The notes beneath the pieces are model-generated. The model was not told the origin of the DNA, searched no databases, and saw only the letters and a program-made list of their open reading frames with translations. This document shows positions 17,700 to 26,175 of a stretch of DNA of 64,000 nucleotides, piece after piece. This stretch comes from Acetobacterium paludosum. GTDB lineage: Bacteria; Bacillota; Clostridia; Eubacteriales; Eubacteriaceae. The position numbers and the translations under genes were made by a program. Each line of letters opens with the position of its first letter. The first letter of the stretch is position 1. The stretch is taken from the NCBI RefSeq assembly GCF_008086595.1, contig NZ_RXYA01000003.1, positions 146,129 through 210,128 on the forward strand, written 5' to 3'.

Positions 17700-18043
17700 T
17701 CACCCCACTCCGCCAACACTTGACCGACATTAATATCATGCCAGGTGTCACTTGCGGCGGCCCCAATATTAATCACTGTTGCCGGCCCCCTGAAAACCCA
17801 GGCACGGGAACCAATGGGATGCGCAATCGAAATCGCTGCATGAGGATTCTCATTAAGATTAACCTTTGTTTTTTGAGCAAACATATCAGCAATCAGAATA
17901 TAGTCATCCAAATAGCTTGTCACAAACCGTTCAGCCACGATATTAGGCTTTCCATCAATACTACTGGTAGCCAAATGAACCACTGAGCCACCTTTGCCTA
18001 CCACTTTCAAAGCATCTTTAATTTCATTCGTTAATAGTCCCAT
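17606..18043 (-). CDS. Pyridoxamine 5'-phosphate oxidase-like flavin protein
   Basis: A 145-residue split-barrel flavin-binding protein of the PNPOx-like family: GGSVVHLATSSIDGKPNI at the N-terminus, YILIADMFAQKTKVNLNENP in the middle and a GPATVI strand. Members bind FMN or F420 and reduce diverse small molecules; this one is not expected to be the true vitamin B6 enzyme. ATG 18043 with AGAGGG upstream is preferred. The C-terminus ends abruptly (FPFQF) exactly where an overlapping frame encodes a ferredoxin motif, so the gene may be frameshifted. It is first in an operon with the ferredoxin frame and the VOC gene. Confidence 0.75.
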   Translation of the reverse strand: MGLLTNEIKDALKVVGKGGSVVHLATSSIDGKPNIVAERFVTSYLDDYILIADMFAQKTKVNLNENPHAAISIAHPIGSRAWVFRGPATVINIGAAASDTWHDINVGQVLAEWGDWASKEPPLEVPPDIAPPKQKQNTTVFPFQF

Positions 18044-18171
18044 TATATTCCCTCTTTCTTGATTATGATCCAACCTTTACCAGGGTTTGTCCTAAATCCG
18101 AGTTGCGATGAAACAACTGGTTCACATCCAAATTGCGCTGTTCCATTTCATACTTTTCATATATGTTTTAC

Positions 18172-18200
18172 ATCATAAACAAAAATACTGCAATTGTCAA
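18172..18200 (-). promoter_or_regulatory. Consensus promoter of the oxidase operon, with dyad
   Basis: TTGACA (18200-18195), a 17-nt spacer and TATGAT (18177-18172) on the minus strand. A GCAATTG...CAATTGC dyad (18190-18210) overlaps the -35 and could be an operator. Confidence 0.7.
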
Positions 18201-18227
18201 TAGCAATTGCCTTGAAATCTCAAATTT

Positions 18228-18413
18228 TTGATTGTATTTTATAACAGCACTTCCGATATTGCTGAAAAAATCGGGCAAAGAATTTTATGTCAATTCAGTG
18301 AAATAAATGAACAGGAAAAAAGGCCTTATTTAGTCAGTGTTAGCCATGGTATCATAGATTCAAAAGATATTCAGGAAATTCAAATCGAAGAATTACTTCA
18401 TGAAGCCGAGTGA
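18228..18413 (+). pseudogene. Remnant of a GGDEF domain C-terminus
   Basis: A 61-codon frame with a TTG start and no ribosome site ends PYLVSVSHGI...IEELLHEAE. This resembles the last two elements of a GGDEF domain (the 'sxSiG' strand and the 'eeLlkeAD' helix). The active-site GGDEF loop is missing, so this is a decayed diguanylate cyclase end rather than a working gene. Confidence 0.4.
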
Positions 18414-18483
18414 AAAATGTAACAGGAGAAATAGTTTCAAAAAACAGGGTTTTCAGCAATTAAAGGGATAGTGTAAATAATTT

Positions 18484-19314
18484 TTAAATATCCTCCATAC
18501 TCCGTGTTTCCAATATCTTCAACAGCTCTGTTGCCGACTCTCCATCCGTTGGATAAGTTGCATAAGCATGTTTGATGGTATAGTTTTTTATTGTTGGATC
18601 AGTTCGTTTGAGTTCTTCAAATTTACTCGTGATTTTTTCAATGATGATCTGCGAATTCTCGTGGTTGCAGAATGGGAAAAATCCAAGATGACTATGGATA
18701 CTATGTTGAATGTATAAATCAGCATTCCAGAATAGCAATTTGATTTCTTGATAAATTTTTTTCGAATGTTCGACAAAATTAAGATTTGACTGTTTGGTGT
18801 TATCCTCTTCATTGTGTTTGAAGCTGATCTTCAGTAGTGTAAAACAGCTACTCCCTTTATTTGCCTTATAGAGCTCATTCTCCAAATAGGTCTTTAAACT
18901 GAATCTCAAAACAGTGGACTCGGTTAGGGTTTCAAAATTCAAGTGTTTAAATATTTTTTCCTTTAAATAAGTGTCTTCAAAGGGTTTTAAAATATAATCC
19001 GAGGCTCCTTCCAGCAAATATTGTGTGATGACTTCTTTTCGACTGACTGCCGTCAGTATCATAACCGGAATAGTCTCACTTTTGCTCTTTACCAGCTTGA
19101 TTAAACTGATGCCATCCAAACTCCTGTCAGTATTAATTTCAACCTCAGAGATGATCAAATCTATCTTACCTTTATTTTCATCGAAGATACTAAGCAATTC
19201 CTGGCGGCTGAATGCCTCATAAATCACGATTCCCTGTTCTGATAAAATTCTTCTGATTCGGTTTTTTACAACCGTATTGGAATCCACTAATATCACTATC
19301 GGTAAATTTTTCAC
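18484..19314 (-). CDS. Response-regulator-like protein with degenerate receiver and GGDEF-like output
   Basis: A 276-residue soluble protein. Residues 5-120 form a CheY-like receiver: VILVDSN at the first strand, the switch Thr in VMILTAVSRK and the Lys in DYILKPFED. The phosphoacceptor position (IDLIISEVEIN) is Glu, not Asp, and one of the two N-terminal acidic residues is Ser, so it probably cannot be phosphorylated and may be fixed in one state. The C-terminal half resembles a GGDEF-type fold (FTLLKISF..., ...ATYPTDGESATELLK) without the GGDEF signature, so cyclase activity is unlikely. It stands alone on the minus strand. A GAGGAATT site precedes the ATG. Confidence 0.75.
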   Translation of the reverse strand: MKNLPIVILVDSNTVVKNRIRRILSEQGIVIYEAFSRQELLSIFDENKGKIDLIISEVEINTDRSLDGISLIKLVKSKSETIPVMILTAVSRKEVITQYLLEGASDYILKPFEDTYLKEKIFKHLNFETLTESTVLRFSLKTYLENELYKANKGSSCFTLLKISFKHNEEDNTKQSNLNFVEHSKKIYQEIKLLFWNADLYIQHSIHSHLGFFPFCNHENSQIIIEKITSKFEELKRTDPTIKNYTIKHAYATYPTDGESATELLKILETRSMEDI

Positions 19315-19447
19315 AATTAATTCCTCCTCATTCTAACATACCAAAATCTTCTTCATGTATTTTTAGTACTTTTATTCTATTATACAAATAGTTGCAATTA
19401 ATTTCAATGGTTATGCAAATATTTCAACGATGTTTGTAAATTTTCTT

Positions 19448-19718
19448 AAGTTAAGTGCGTCCGGCACGGGAAAGCCATTCAGATATAACTGAGGTGAACC
19501 TTAAAACGACATATTTATTTTGGAATAGCGCAGACTCGACTCATATTAAAGATTTAAGAAGGGAATTAATTAAAAATTAAGGATGAAGGATGAGTACTAT
19601 AGAAATTGGATTTATTGATGCTGGAAAAGTCGGTATCTCTCTGGAAAACTATATTGGTGATATGGCATATCAATTGCCATATCACCAATAAGTTAAGTGA
19701 GCCTGGTACGGGAAAAGC
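19448..19718. repeat. Two diverged direct repeats around a decayed gene, with a 15-bp inverted repeat
   Basis: AAGTTAAGTGCGTCCGGCAC at 19448 and AAGTTAAGTGAGCCTGGTAC at 19690, each followed by GGGAAA(A)GC, are related direct repeats 242 bp apart. A perfect 15-bp inverted repeat (19653-19667 and 19675-19689) lies just inside the second. The 15-nt word ACCAATAAGTTAAGT at 19684-19698 recurs at 38105-38119 next to an IS256 remnant. Probably scars of a mobile element. Confidence 0.5.
19590..19691 (+). pseudogene. Remnant of a Rossmann-like NAD-binding domain
   Basis: A 33-codon frame starting MSTIEIGFIDAGKVGISLEN resembles the first strand and dinucleotide-binding loop of Rossmann-like (DUF2520-type) oxidoreductases, where GFIGAGKVG would be expected. 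It stops after the inverted repeat, so only the first segment survives. A GAAGG sequence lies upstream, but a functional 33-residue product is unlikely. Confidence 0.4.
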
Positions 19719-19727
19719 TACTCCTGA

Positions 19728-20087
19728 TTATTTAAGCGCTTCGGCAATTGTATGGATAACCGTATCTTCTGAAAAAGGTTTTGTGATATAATTTTTAGCC
19801 CCGGCATCAAGCGCCTCAAGAATTGTACTGCCTTTGCCCAGTGCCGTCACCATCACTATTCTGGCCGTCGGATTAAGTTTTAAAATGTCCTTTAATCCGG
19901 TAATTCCATCCACCCTGGGCATGGTAATATCCATGGTAACCAGATCCGGTATTAATTCTTCATATTTTTGAAGTCCCTCAAAGCCATCACCAGCTTCTCC
20001 AATAATTTCATGCTTTGCAGCTTCCAGAATTATTCTCAATTTCTTCCGGGATACCGCCGAGTCATCCACAATTAATATTCTCGCCAC
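19728..20087 (-). CDS. CheY-like single-domain response regulator
   Basis: A 119-residue receiver with no output domain. The acidic pair is in LIVDDSAVSRKKL (residues 8-9), the phospho-Asp in LVTMDITMP near residue 53, the switch Thr in MVTALGKG and the Lys in YITKPFSED near 103. It acts by protein-protein contact. It follows a CheX-type protein by 59 nt on the same strand, so that protein is the likely phosphatase. AGGAGG precedes its start. No flagellar or other chemotaxis genes are in the window. Confidence 0.92.
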   Translation of the reverse strand: MARILIVDDSAVSRKKLRIILEAAKHEIIGEAGDGFEGLQKYEELIPDLVTMDITMPRVDGITGLKDILKLNPTARIVMVTALGKGSTILEALDAGAKNYITKPFSEDTVIHTIAEALK

Positions 20088-20146
20088 AAGAAAAACCTCC
20101 TATTATCATATCTTCTATATAAACCACTAGCTCTTTAGTTTGTAAT

Positions 20147-21061
20147 TTAGTTGCTTGCACGGGTTTCTGAAAAATCAGGATGTGCATCAGCAAAAATAAA
20201 ATCGATCTGACCAAAACTTAAATGGCACGGGATGATATATAATTTTCCAGCCGGATTCACGATACCCGCCGCTTTTACTTCCGCCACTTGCAGATCAAGC
20301 TCGATGCCTTTATGGGCTAATTCAGATAAAAACAACCCATTATGGCAATTCAGAAATTCTCCCAATGAATCTTTAGCCAGGGCATCCAATTCTGCCAGCT
20401 CTTCTTCTGCATAGATCGCGGCAAACCGTGTCAGGACTGTTTCGGAAGCAGCGAAACCGCTGAAAAAAGGATACTTTCCTTCGATTCCCTGAGTCACCAG
20501 ATAATCAAATGGATAAGACTCAACCGTTACAGCTGGTTCCATTCTGATCTCATCATCAATAAAACGGACTATATTTCTGAGAAAAAGTTCAAAGTACTCC
20601 CGCGGAATTCTATCCTGCTGAGCAGAGAGTGTTTTAAGAAAAATCTCTGCGATTTCTGTTATGTCATTATTTTTCAAAGCTTGTATTTCATCACTTGTCA
20701 ATTGTGCATCTTCTCTATATTGGGCCAGAACTTTTTCATATTTTTCAAGGGAAAAGAACCCCTTATCAATGAGAATCTGCCCTAATAAACTATTTGATTT
20801 TTTCTGAGCATTTAACAGTTCATCCAGCTGATTTTCGGTGAGATATCCCTCTTCAATAGCTAACTCCCCAAATTTTCGATCCTTGGCAGCTTGAATTCGA
20901 TGTATTTTGTTGACTTGTGCCGCATTCATGTAACCAGAATCAATAGCCAAAACGCCCAGTTTCACCTTGTCTGATTTTTGTTCCGCTAACACCATTCTGA
21001 GTTCTTCTGGTTTGATTAATTTTTTCTCCAAAAGATAATTGCCAAAGTACTGATTAAACAT
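20147..21061 (-). CDS. CheX-type phosphatase with N-terminal GspE/MshEN-like repeats
   Basis: A 304-residue soluble protein. Residues 1-115 contain three repeats of the LLGQILIDKGFF...EKVLAQY kind, resembling the N-terminal module of type II secretion/pilus ATPases, which in MshEN proteins binds c-di-GMP. The C-terminal domain has the CheC/CheX motif DSLGEFLNCHNG near residue 235 (Ser...Glu-x2-Asn), the residues that dephosphorylate CheY-P. ATG 21061 has GGAGG 7 nt upstream and is preferred to the longer frame starting at 21094. It is first in a two-gene operon with the CheY-like protein. The combined architecture suggests a link between a second messenger and CheY dephosphorylation, which is inference. 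Confidence 0.75.
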   Translation of the reverse strand: MFNQYFGNYLLEKKLIKPEELRMVLAEQKSDKVKLGVLAIDSGYMNAAQVNKIHRIQAAKDRKFGELAIEEGYLTENQLDELLNAQKKSNSLLGQILIDKGFFSLEKYEKVLAQYREDAQLTSDEIQALKNNDITEIAEIFLKTLSAQQDRIPREYFELFLRNIVRFIDDEIRMEPAVTVESYPFDYLVTQGIEGKYPFFSGFAASETVLTRFAAIYAEEELAELDALAKDSLGEFLNCHNGLFLSELAHKGIELDLQVAEVKAAGIVNPAGKLYIIPCHLSFGQIDFIFADAHPDFSETRASN

Positions 21062-21333
21062 AAAAGCCTCCTTTGCGCGCGTCTTATTGTTCATATATGT
21101 TTATATTATATCATTTTTCAATTCTTGTCTAGCATGCCATGGGAATTTTTCGGAACCTGTGAACATTTTTAGCCACCAGAAGGAGAAAAGGTTTATAAAC
21201 TTCATAACAAAACAGTGGCGCAATACAAATAGTGGAAGGACAACGATTAATTACCATTGGCCCATACACGTATATTGGCGTTGCCGCCTGGTTCTGATAA
21301 GCCATGGCTCACTATTAAAATAACATCCACACC

Positions 21334-21933
21334 TTAGTTCACTTTCTTCAAAACGACAACCTGAACATATCTATTGGTAGAATCTCTTACCGGTATAAAA
21401 CCATACTCTTCAAAGTTAGCAGCTATCTCCTTAGGCGAACAAAACCTTCCAACCGTGCCCTTATGTTCAAGGATGCAATTAACTAATTTGCGCAGCATAT
21501 GGGGGAAACGCACATCTGCAATATACAAGCAACCATTTGCTTTTAATGTCCGTGCCGCTTCCATCGCAAACTTTTTTTTATCTTCAAAATGATGATAAGC
21601 CATGCAGGTAGTCAGCACATCAAAAGACTTATCATCAAAGGGAATATGCTCACATCCTGCCAATTGAATATCCATTTCAGGACATTTCTTTTTAGCTTGG
21701 GCAATCATATTCACCTCCACATCAATTCCATAACCACCAATATTTGCTTTTTCACTGATTCTTTTAAGCACCGTTCCGGTACCGCACCCAACATCAAGGA
21801 CATCAAAACCCGATTCCACCCCAACTTGTTCCAATAGTTCATCATAAAACTTTTGTGATAATTTTCCTTCAAAACCCTCATCATACTTTGAAGCTCGCCT
21901 ATCAAATTTAACGTCTTTTTTTCTGCTATGCAT
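21334..21933 (-). CDS. Class I SAM-dependent methyltransferase
   Basis: A 199-residue soluble protein with motif I VLDVGCGTGTVLKRI near residues 41-55, the acidic residue ending strand 2 (GYGIDVEVN) and motif III-like DVLTTCMAYHHF, as in the UbiE/methyltransf_11 group. The substrate cannot be told. The gene is divergent from a TetR regulator with 171 bp between them, so it is a probable target of that regulator. Inverted copies of ATGAACACT lie in the interval near 21990 and 22056. Confidence 0.88.
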   Translation of the reverse strand: MHSRKKDVKFDRRASKYDEGFEGKLSQKFYDELLEQVGVESGFDVLDVGCGTGTVLKRISEKANIGGYGIDVEVNMIAQAKKKCPEMDIQLAGCEHIPFDDKSFDVLTTCMAYHHFEDKKKFAMEAARTLKANGCLYIADVRFPHMLRKLVNCILEHKGTVGRFCSPKEIAANFEEYGFIPVRDSTNRYVQVVVLKKVN

Positions 21934-22104
21934 CTATATCTCCTCCTAATTGACTTTTATCCTATTATTCAATACAATATGTATGTTTATGAACACTTTG
22001 TATCCTATTTATATTAATCACAATAGAAATCAATTACAAGAAACAACTATCGACAAGTGTTCATTACCGAACAAATCGATAAAACTGTTTTGAAAGGAAA
22101 TTAT

Positions 22105-22665
22105 ATGGATCGAAGAATAGCAAGAACTAAAAAGGCAATCTATAGCGCATTTACTCAACTTTTATTAGAAAAAAAATATTATAAAATAACTATTCAGGAA
22201 ATTATAGACCTTGCTAACATAGGACGCAGTACATTCTACTCCCATTTTGAAACTAAGGACGAACTTTTAAAAGCTATGTGTACCAATATATTTGAAGATA
22301 TGCACTCCGGCAGCCAGTCTTTATCAGCTGCTGATCCGCATTCAATGATAACCAGCATTCTTTACCATATTAAAGAGAATAATAAAATTATCCAAGGTGT
22401 TTTTATGAGTGAAAGCAGCGAATTATTTATGCATTATTTCAAAGGATACTTCAATAGTCAAATCGAAGAATATCTCCTCGTTTTTTACGATGAATCAGCA
22501 ACTGGTATTTCAAAAGATTTTCTAATTAATCATATTTCAGGTAGTTTTATTGAAATGATCAAATGGTGGGTCGCGGGAAATATGCAACAAACACCAGAAG
22601 AGCTTACAAAGTATTTTATATCTGTAATTTCTCCCGCTATCACGAGAAAAAATACTAATCTATAA
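22105..22665 (+). CDS. TetR family transcriptional regulator
   Basis: A 186-residue regulator. The DNA-binding helices read RTKKAIYSAFTQLLLEKKYY and IQEIIDLANIGRSTFYSHF, and the C-terminal part resembles the TetR_C_7/YsiA-like group. The frame is open from 22057, but ATG 22105 has AAAGGAAA 5 nt upstream and starts the conserved domain, so it is preferred. It is divergent from the SAM methyltransferase gene, its likely target. Confidence 0.9.
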   Translation: MDRRIARTKKAIYSAFTQLLLEKKYYKITIQEIIDLANIGRSTFYSHFETKDELLKAMCTNIFEDMHSGSQSLSAADPHSMITSILYHIKENNKIIQGVFMSESSELFMHYFKGYFNSQIEEYLLVFYDESATGISKDFLINHISGSFIEMIKWWVAGNMQQTPEELTKYFISVISPAITRKNTNL

Positions 22666-22705
22666 TTTATATCATTCCATCCTCTTTTAAATAAAGGACA
22701 TCTTT

Positions 22706-23401
22706 TTAATCGAGGTAGAACACCCCATCATCATTATATTCGGTCTTCCCTGTTATGACAAATCCAAAGTGATTGTAGATCGTTCCTTCGTCGTCCCTAT
22801 CAATCCAACGCGCATCAAGATCACGCTGCGACATCAGGCAGTGGCCGACGCAAGCAGGATCATTAAAATAAAACTGATAACCATCCGCTGTCTTTTTATA
22901 ACCGACACAAATCACCCAGTGCCCATCGGCAAGATAAGTGTGATCCGTTGCAGTGGGATCGGTTGTGTTATATTTATCACTCCAAGCCTGAATACACATC
23001 ATCACCGGATCGCCGGAATCAATCAATGAAACCAGTTCTTCAATAGAAATATTCTCTTTTTTCTCAACAGCAACCCCTTGTGCTTTAAAATAATCGTAAA
23101 TCTGCTGAGGCGACGTGCCATTCTCTGGGGTCGTTCCTAGATTATCCTCATATGCTGAAAGATTTTTATCACCAATCTGGGGATAAAGATAATTCATCAA
23201 CATCTGCACACACGTTGTGCCACAGGTGTAATCACCGTATTGACGCAAATTCGGGACATCAATAAATTTGTCGGCATCGGTCGTATATCCAATATAGACC
23301 GCACTTTCCGCCTTTGCTGATTTTTCTTCGGTTTGCATGCTGCAGGCCGCGAGTGTAAATACCATACAGAATGCCAGTAGCACTGCTAATTTCTTTTTCA
23401 T
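22706..23401 (-). CDS. C39-like papain-fold lipoprotein
   Basis: A 231-residue exported protein. MKKKLAVLLAFCMVFTLAAC is a lipoprotein signal with the lipobox Cys at residue 20. The mature part has a peptidase C39-like fold: Cys in GDYTCGTTCVQML, His in DGHWVICVGY and Asp/Asn in YFNDPACVGH, so all the catalytic residues appear present. No ABC transporter or bacteriocin precursor is adjacent, so it is probably a surface protease or hydrolase rather than a leader peptidase. A GGAGG site precedes ATG 23401. It is last in a four-gene minus-strand run. Confidence 0.82.
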   Translation of the reverse strand: MKKKLAVLLAFCMVFTLAACSMQTEEKSAKAESAVYIGYTTDADKFIDVPNLRQYGDYTCGTTCVQMLMNYLYPQIGDKNLSAYEDNLGTTPENGTSPQQIYDYFKAQGVAVEKKENISIEELVSLIDSGDPVMMCIQAWSDKYNTTDPTATDHTYLADGHWVICVGYKKTADGYQFYFNDPACVGHCLMSQRDLDARWIDRDDEGTIYNHFGFVITGKTEYNDDGVFYLD

Positions 23402-23443
23402 CAATAATACCTCCTCACAATTTTCTTTTTTTGCTACTTCAGA

Positions 23444-24526
23444 CTATTTTAAAATGAACGGCAACGCTAAAAGTGCCCCGATCAGAACAATAATAACGCC
23501 AATGGCAATTAAACTTTTTTTATTGCCAAAATTTAAAGTGTAGCCGATTCCAAATCGTTTTTCTACAAAAAGAGACGGGTCATTTTTATTGAAATACAAA
23601 AATCCACCAATCCAATGGCTGTCATCATCGATCATATTTTCCGGTTGATTACCGGTACCTTTCAGTCTGCTTCCGCCCTGACCTACTTTTATAGCAAGAT
23701 AAGCGCAGATAACGAATATTGCAATTAAAAAGGCTAACGGTAAGACTGATATCAGTTTTTCACTTAATATGGTCATCATCGAAAACTGAACACAGGTTAA
23801 CAGCAGCATTACCATCAATCCGATAGCAAATAAGGTCATGCTCATAACGCCCCGAAAGACATTGCTTTTCTGGAAATTCCCCTGACGCTTGGACATGCGT
23901 ATGGCAACATTGATTGCCGCAAACAACATCCCGATTAAAAGCTGTATAACCGGCATGATGGCAACTGTTCCAATTGATTTTTGGGCATAGCGATCCACTT
24001 CTCCGGCAATGTTAAAATGCACGGGGATTTGCTCTGGCAAAGAGGGATATTTGAGCACCGTCGCCAAAACGGTGATTGCAATAATAGCAAGGTACACAAG
24101 ATACCAGCGAATATTAATGGTTTTATCGGATTTTTGACTGATTTCTGTGACTGTCTTGGTTTCGATTTTCCAGTCACTTGCTTGTTTGATTGCCTTGATC
24201 TTTGAACGCATAAAAAAATACATTAACATACTGATAACAAGATACAAGAACATACCCTCAATCTGAATCCACATTGCCTTTTCTGCTGGTATCCAGCGAT
24301 AACAAACAGCGCTTCCAATTCCAATAATCAAACCAGTCGCAAGACATCCGATGCTATAATCACGCCGTAATGCTTTAAACTGAGGATTGTCATATTCACT
24401 TTCGGGAATCGAAATACCAAAACAGATATTTTTCCGTACGAAATAGGGCGTAAAGGCCGTGGCAAACACGACAAGAACCCAGGATAACCCCATCACTCCT
24501 GTGATTAAATTCAAACTGTTATTCAT
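23444..24526 (-). CDS. DUF1648/DUF5808 multi-pass membrane protein
   Basis: A 360-residue membrane protein with about seven hydrophobic segments. The central YPSLPEQIPVHFNIAGEVD is the DUF1648 signature found in SdpI-like immunity/signalling proteins, and the C-terminal SHWIGGFLYFNKNDPSLFVE followed by GYTLNFGN is the DUF5808 signature. These pairs occur in Firmicutes membrane proteins often controlled by small repressors. The start codon overlaps the upstream DUF1254 gene by 4 nt, so it is translationally coupled. The function is unknown; an SdpI-like protective role is possible. Confidence 0.82.
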   Translation of the reverse strand: MNNSLNLITGVMGLSWVLVVFATAFTPYFVRKNICFGISIPESEYDNPQFKALRRDYSIGCLATGLIIGIGSAVCYRWIPAEKAMWIQIEGMFLYLVISMLMYFFMRSKIKAIKQASDWKIETKTVTEISQKSDKTINIRWYLVYLAIIAITVLATVLKYPSLPEQIPVHFNIAGEVDRYAQKSIGTVAIMPVIQLLIGMLFAAINVAIRMSKRQGNFQKSNVFRGVMSMTLFAIGLMVMLLLTCVQFSMMTILSEKLISVLPLAFLIAIFVICAYLAIKVGQGGSRLKGTGNQPENMIDDDSHWIGGFLYFNKNDPSLFVEKRFGIGYTLNFGNKKSLIAIGVIIVLIGALLALPFILK

Positions 24527-25131
24527 GATCGTTTCCTCCTTGTGCCCGATGGCGGTGCCAACGGCGATAGCTGAATCTGCTTCGCGAGGCCGTGGGCGCT
24601 CGCGAGATCGCTGTCGCTGCCGACCAAAACGCGGCCAATCACAAGCACCGAATTATTTGGTGAAGAAATCTTTGTCGTTTCCTGCTGAACGGCCCCCTTC
24701 CAGCCGGGACCGCTGATGAGGTAGTCGCCAGCCTCGGATCCCGTGGTACGTTTGCCGACGTAGGCAAAGTTGATATTTTTCGACGGATCGGTGAACTGCA
24801 CACTGTAATAGCGACCGGCCGTATCCGGCACATGCAATATTTGCGGCCCTTTACGGAGGTCTAACCATCCGATGGTAATGAGCGTGTCACGATTCACGCC
24901 AGTCGTCATTAAGGGTGAGCTTGATGCGTGGAGCGGGTCTGCAAATGACGCTTGCGGTTGCGTATAAAGCGTATTGATTGGGATTGGGCCGTCGCCAAAC
25001 CCTTTAACGAGAATCGCCCGCTTGAATACGATTAAAAGCATGCGCGGTAAAAAGTAGATGACAATGAACCATGCTGCGACCATGAACGAACCAAAAATCA
25101 GTAAATGCTCGCATCTCACCTGTTCCATCAT
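24523..25131 (-). CDS. DUF1254 domain membrane-anchored protein
   Basis: A 202-residue protein with one N-terminal membrane segment (residues 10-35) and an outer part with NTLYTQPQASFADP, NRDTLITIGWLDLRKGPQIL and RYYSVQFTDP, typical of DUF1254. DUF1254 and DUF1214 are usually fused or adjacent and their biochemistry is unsettled. Overlaps of 4 nt with both neighbours place it in an operon. The DNA is visibly more GC-rich than its surroundings (many CG-rich stretches at 24540-24720), suggesting transfer. The C-terminus, SPLAPPSGTRRKRS, may be altered near the junction. Confidence 0.82.
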   Translation of the reverse strand: MMEQVRCEHLLIFGSFMVAAWFIVIYFLPRMLLIVFKRAILVKGFGDGPIPINTLYTQPQASFADPLHASSSPLMTTGVNRDTLITIGWLDLRKGPQILHVPDTAGRYYSVQFTDPSKNINFAYVGKRTTGSEAGDYLISGPGWKGAVQQETTKISSPNNSVLVIGRVLVGSDSDLASAHGLAKQIQLSPLAPPSGTRRKRS

Positions 25132-25793
25132 TTCACCTCCACAACCGGCGGCACGTTGTATTGTCCACCTAGAATTGCCTCATCGGGCATATATACGCGT
25201 AACCAGAGAATAAATTTGCCCGGGGGCGCGGGTAACCAGTTGGCTTCATAACCTGCCGGAGCGGTTTTTTGAATGTAAATGTCGACAGAGCCGTCGGCGT
25301 TTGGCACCAGTCCTGACCGATCAGAGACGCTGTATCGATTGATTGAATTCGCCACAAAGCGATTCTTCGCATCGCCCATCGTCAGTGACCAGAACGCATG
25401 ATTCGGCGGGAGTCCCCCTTCCGGAAAGCACATGATGTATTCGTGTTCTCCGGAGAGATCATGCTTCGCGCCATCTACGGATGTGGTCCAGTACATCGCC
25501 TCTTGCGGAGTGTTTATTGGGCCGGGAAAGGCTAGCGCACACGCGGCTCGCAGCAACATACCATTGCCGGGCACGCCGCAGCCAACCATCGTACTCCACC
25601 CGTTGACCTTTGTGGATTTGATCTTCGCGGTAATATAGGCCGTGGCAATCGCCAGCCCAAAGCCGACGAGAAGGCCTTGAATCACGTCCGTTCTCACCAG
25701 TCTTGTTTGAACAAAAAAGACCGATTTGATCATGACATAACTGCAAATCACACCGCTGATGATCACCAGATAATTATATGCTTTTTTGGTCAT
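25128..25793 (-). CDS. DUF1214 domain membrane-anchored protein
   Basis: A 221-residue protein with two N-terminal membrane segments (8-28 and 36-57). The rest is DUF1214-like: EAMYWTTSVDGAKHDLSGEH, HAFWSLTMGDAKNRFVANSI and NWLPAPPGKFILWLRVYMPD. It is first in the run DUF1214-DUF1254-DUF1648-C39, with 4-nt overlaps for the first three genes. Base composition is GC-rich like the DUF1254 gene. Family function is not established; no catalytic motif can be assigned with confidence. Confidence 0.85.
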   Translation of the reverse strand: MTKKAYNYLVIISGVICSYVMIKSVFFVQTRLVRTDVIQGLLVGFGLAIATAYITAKIKSTKVNGWSTMVGCGVPGNGMLLRAACALAFPGPINTPQEAMYWTTSVDGAKHDLSGEHEYIMCFPEGGLPPNHAFWSLTMGDAKNRFVANSINRYSVSDRSGLVPNADGSVDIYIQKTAPAGYEANWLPAPPGKFILWLRVYMPDEAILGGQYNVPPVVEVK

Positions 25794-25970
25794 TTAATGA
25801 TTCCCTCCCAACATTGAACTATATTTTAATCTTAACATAATAATTCGCCTACCCCAAAATGTTTTTTCTAAATACCAACTATAGAAGGGTTTGTTGTAAG
25901 ATAAAAATGTAGAAAGGGCAAAAAGCAACCATTTGACACAGAGCCTTTAATGGTCCCAAAATCAACCACG

Positions 25971-26075
25971 AAAAAACCTGCTACTTTATGACGTAACAGG
26001 TTTCTATCTAACATCCATTGATGCGCAGTTCTTGGTGACGTAGAAGGTCATCCACAACTCAGCTTTTCGAAATCA
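25971..26075. repeat. Dispersed intergenic repeat, copy A
   Basis: This block (CTACTTTATGACGTAACAGG ... GCAGTTCTTGGTGACGTAGA ... CAGCTTTTCGAAAT) is repeated with about 80 percent identity by eye at 39343-39447, and its middle part recurs near 35488-35520. It sits in a 380-bp gap (25794-26175) without a gene; the rest of that gap shows nothing else. Confidence 0.65.
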
Positions 26076-26175
26076 ACATTGTCATGAAATACTGATTTAT
26101 CTATTCAACTTGAATCATTTCATCTTCATTGCAAATTCGTGCATCGTCGATAAAGGTCTCTTTTTTTTTCGTTTT

